From positions 1-33,321 of the forward strand of contig WRHW01000023.1 of NCBI GenBank assembly GCA_009783055.1: DNA of 33,321 nt, given 5' to 3'. The notes beneath the pieces are model-generated. The model searched no databases. It saw only the letters and a program-made list of their open reading frames with translations, and was not told where the DNA came from. Positions 31,290-33,321 of the stretch are shown piece after piece. A program made the translations under genes and the position numbers. The DNA comes from Holophagaceae bacterium. GTDB taxonomy: Bacteria; Acidobacteriota; Holophagae; Holophagales; Holophagaceae. Position 1 is the first letter of the stretch; each line of letters begins with the position of its first letter.

Positions 31290-33070
31290 ACCAACTCTGC
31301 CTCCTGGGTTTTGCGCCTGTCTAAGAGGACTGGTTTGGGTTGCTGGGGCAATTTAATATCTAAATTCATTAGGAGCAAGGCCAGTTCCTTGGAAGGCTCA
31401 GTATAACGGGGCAATCGAAGCTCTTTGCCCGTTGTTGTTGGCAGAAAGACATCTACCATCTGCACCGCCTCAAATTTTTCGATTGCAGACCGGGCAGTCA
31501 ATCCTGGTGCCAGCGCCTTCAGTTGCTGTTGTAGCGTTATCTGAAGGCAATACGATAAAAATGCTACGAATATGTGCGCTTCTATTCGCTCATCCTTTTG
31601 ATGGTAGATAGGGCGTAGCGACATATCAGATTTGAGCGTTTTGAAAGCCTGCTCTACTTCAACAAGTTGCATGTAGTATTTCCACAGTTTTGATGGGTCA
31701 TCACAGTCAAGGTTTGAACGAAGCAGGTATTGGCCTTCATGTCGACGGGCTGTTTTCAGATTTTCTCTGTTGATGCTGAAATGAAAGGTTTCCGGTGTGA
31801 CTTTCTGGCGCGCCGAAGGCAGGGAGATGTCTACCAATCGGGCTACGCCGCCTGCTTCCGTCTTTGCGGCACCGACTTTCATCAGTAGCTGGTCGCGTGT
31901 CAGTTTCATTTTCTGAAGGTCTTTCAGACGATTCCAATATTTTTTCAGCCTGCGGCGGCGCATAGCCCGCTCCTTTGACTGGCGGGGGGTGCTACAGGCC
32001 AGTACATACAGCTCGTCTCCTTGCTTAAGCAACTTCACTCTTAACTCGTCTCTCACTTCCTCCCAGGGAAGGCTCAGCAATTGGGCTTCCAACACATTTA
32101 ACCGTGCCTTGGGGGTACCTACCAGGTAATGGACTGATGCCTCTGGATTACGCATCTCTTCTAAGACTTCTTCTGTTGGGATTCCTCTGTCCATTACCCA
32201 CACCCGGTTTGCTTTTCCATATTGAGCTTCTATCTTTTTTAGAAAATGTCTTAATGTCGTCCTGTCGCTTGTATTACCGTCCAATACTTCAAAACAGAGC
32301 GGAAAACCTTCGGGGGTAACTATCAATGCTATGACTACCTGTACACAATCTGATCGCTTGTCGCGGCTGTAACCAAATTTACGCTTGCCGTCCTCCGGTA
32401 CGTCACACTCAAAGTATGTGCTGGTTAAATCATACAAAAGCACGTCAAACCCTGCGTTAAACATGTCCTGCCAACGGCCTTTCAGGAATACAAACATGCC
32501 GTCTTTATGCTCAACAAGCTTGTCTAAACAACGATATAGGTTCTGGTAGGATATGGCATCACCATCTTCACCCAACAAATCCCCCATTGCGCTGTTGCCA
32601 TACCACTCTCTATGCAATTTCCATTCACTTCCCGGCTTTATAAGCCTGCTGCATACCAGAGTCTTTAGGATGTTCAGCCAATTGGTACCTTCACGGCTTG
32701 GATGCAATCTGTCCGCCCAATATCTGTCCAGTTGCAATTGCTCCCATAATTCCAGTGCCAACCAACAGGCCCCCCATTGCCTTGGCCGCTCCAGTCTCAT
32801 ACGATTTACATAGACGTTCACTACTTCGTGCTCTTTTGACTGGATGGCTCTGTCGTCTGGAAATAGTGCCACGCTCCTCGGCTTCTCGTGACCACGCTCC
32901 AATACTTCAATTGCACGCCACCAGGCTTCTTTCTGACTGTCGTTTATTTCGCCTAGATACAGGGCCGTCCTCTGCACTACACGCTTTTTTCCGATACGAT
33001 GATTTTCAACAACACTCCAGTATCGGATCTCTTTGCCGTCTTTGTTGCGTTTGTGGACTCTCAAATACAT
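31283..33070 (-). CDS. IS1634-family transposase
   Basis: About 595 aa DDE transposase. The start at MYLRVHKRNKDGKEIRYWSVVEN matches how this family begins, so I prefer the ATG at 33070 to one 12 codons upstream. The likely catalytic residues lie in LLYDLTSTYFE (first Asp), VWVMDRGIP (second Asp) and YMQLVEVEQAFKTLKSD (Glu), followed by the conserved RPIYHQKDERIEAHIFVAFL. The frame is intact over its full length, so the enzyme may be active. There is no clear ribosome-binding site at either start, as is common for transposase genes. Confidence 0.9.
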   Translation of the reverse strand: MYLRVHKRNKDGKEIRYWSVVENHRIGKKRVVQRTALYLGEINDSQKEAWWRAIEVLERGHEKPRSVALFPDDRAIQSKEHEVVNVYVNRMRLERPRQWGACWLALELWEQLQLDRYWADRLHPSREGTNWLNILKTLVCSRLIKPGSEWKLHREWYGNSAMGDLLGEDGDAISYQNLYRCLDKLVEHKDGMFVFLKGRWQDMFNAGFDVLLYDLTSTYFECDVPEDGKRKFGYSRDKRSDCVQVVIALIVTPEGFPLCFEVLDGNTSDRTTLRHFLKKIEAQYGKANRVWVMDRGIPTEEVLEEMRNPEASVHYLVGTPKARLNVLEAQLLSLPWEEVRDELRVKLLKQGDELYVLACSTPRQSKERAMRRRRLKKYWNRLKDLQKMKLTRDQLLMKVGAAKTEAGGVARLVDISLPSARQKVTPETFHFSINRENLKTARRHEGQYLLRSNLDCDDPSKLWKYYMQLVEVEQAFKTLKSDMSLRPIYHQKDERIEAHIFVAFLSYCLQITLQQQLKALAPGLTARSAIEKFEAVQMVDVFLPTTTGKELRLPRYTEPSKELALLLMNLDIKLPQQPKPVLLDRRKTQEAELVL

Positions 33071-33112
33071 GACTTCATTGTCTTGGAAAATAAACCAGAG
33101 ACGCAAGTGGGT

Positions 33113-33128
33113 AGGTTTCCACTACAAA
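33113..33128 (+). repeat. Direct repeat upstream of the transposase gene
   Basis: Identical to 31274-31289. CAACTCTGCCT follows at 33145-33155, spaced about 14 nt further away than in the other copy, so the two copies differ by a short insertion or deletion. Confidence 0.75.
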
Positions 33129-33207
33129 CGGCTTTGACCATTTGCAACTCTGCCTGAATTGACTCTAAAGAACTTACGTTGCTAAAATTTCTGAAAAAAA
33201 CTGCTTT

Positions 33208-33234
33208 TACGGACGAGTTGTCAAAGAAGGGTTA
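33208..33234 (-). repeat. IS terminal inverted repeat, right
   Basis: On the reverse strand it begins TAACCCTTCTTTGACAACT, matching the left end. The 87 nt beyond it to the window end show no recognisable feature. Confidence 0.65.
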
Positions 33235-33321
33235 GAAAAAAGTAAACTGCTTGACGCAAGCCGATCATAATCGTATGGGGAAAAAACATCCGAACCTTCC
33301 TATCAACAACATTGGGGACAC

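Larger units (their letters stand above)
31204..33234 (-). mobile_element. IS1634-type insertion sequence
   Basis: A 2031-nt element with one transposase gene on the reverse strand. The outermost 27 nt at each end (31204-31230 and 33208-33234) are imperfect inverted repeats with 20 of 27 identical positions, sharing an uninterrupted CTTTGACAACT. Further in, ACGTAAGTT and its reverse complement AACTTACGT occur near the two ends (about 31239 and 33171). Size and gene match the IS1634 family. I find no target-site duplication (CCTTT before, GAAAA after), so the insertion may be old, rearranged or have slightly different ends. Confidence 0.75.

Noticed and set aside
31190-33250. Target-site duplication around the IS
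   Set aside because: The bases just outside the inverted ends (CCTTT on the left, GAAAA on the right) do not match, so I claim none.

Overview
The window reads as chromosomal DNA of a diderm (Gram-negative) bacterium of moderate GC. Signs of an outer membrane are a DUF481-type beta-barrel protein, a putative lipoprotein and an exported protein with a TonB-like C-terminus. Gene content (Tex, LepB, SecA, RapZ, GlgC/GlgA, HflX, a hydrogenase-4-like membrane complex) does not fix a phylum. Acidobacteriota or a neighbouring lineage is my guess, with low confidence. I see no rRNA, tRNA or CRISPR array.

Layout. (1) 1-1971: an accessory stretch with a hicAB toxin-antitoxin pair and a protein joining a Rossmann-type nucleotide-binding domain to a shortened chemoreceptor signalling domain. 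It is bracketed by two same-orientation copies of a composite palindromic repeat and followed by a 437-nt gene-free region packed with stem-loops. (2) 1972-10918: a forward housekeeping block: tex, a small lipoprotein gene, lepB, secA, rapZ and a zinc-ribbon/TPR membrane protein. (3) 10956-14516: a reverse glycogen operon glgC-glgA plus a DUF481 barrel gene. (4) 14633-18050: four reverse genes for exported proteins (DUF1573; a small Cys-containing protein; a TonB-C-like protein; an unknown). (5) 18315-25546: a tight forward operon of six genes for a hydrogenase-4/complex-I-like membrane complex. Its large subunit lacks all four cysteines that would hold the NiFe site, so it is an Ehr-type (energy-converting hydrogenase-related) complex. 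The ion-pump subunits look intact, and the ferredoxin-like and NuoB-like modules are fused in one protein. (6) 25626-28034: a large adenine-specific DNA methyltransferase, possibly a single-chain restriction-modification enzyme, with a sharply AT-rich central segment. (7) 28127-31031: a TauE/SafE permease, a divergent PdeM-like phosphoesterase that has lost several metal ligands, and convergent hflX. (8) 31204-33234: an IS1634-type insertion sequence with recognisable inverted ends and an odd pair of direct repeats flanking its transposase gene.

How the parts relate: LepB and SecA serve protein export, on which the exported proteins nearby depend. GlgC makes ADP-glucose for GlgA. The Ehr-like operon predicts an ion-translocating, ferredoxin-linked membrane oxidoreductase of unknown substrate and is the most interesting system here. 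A dispersed family of short palindromes, several ending in GGTAT, marks many gene boundaries.
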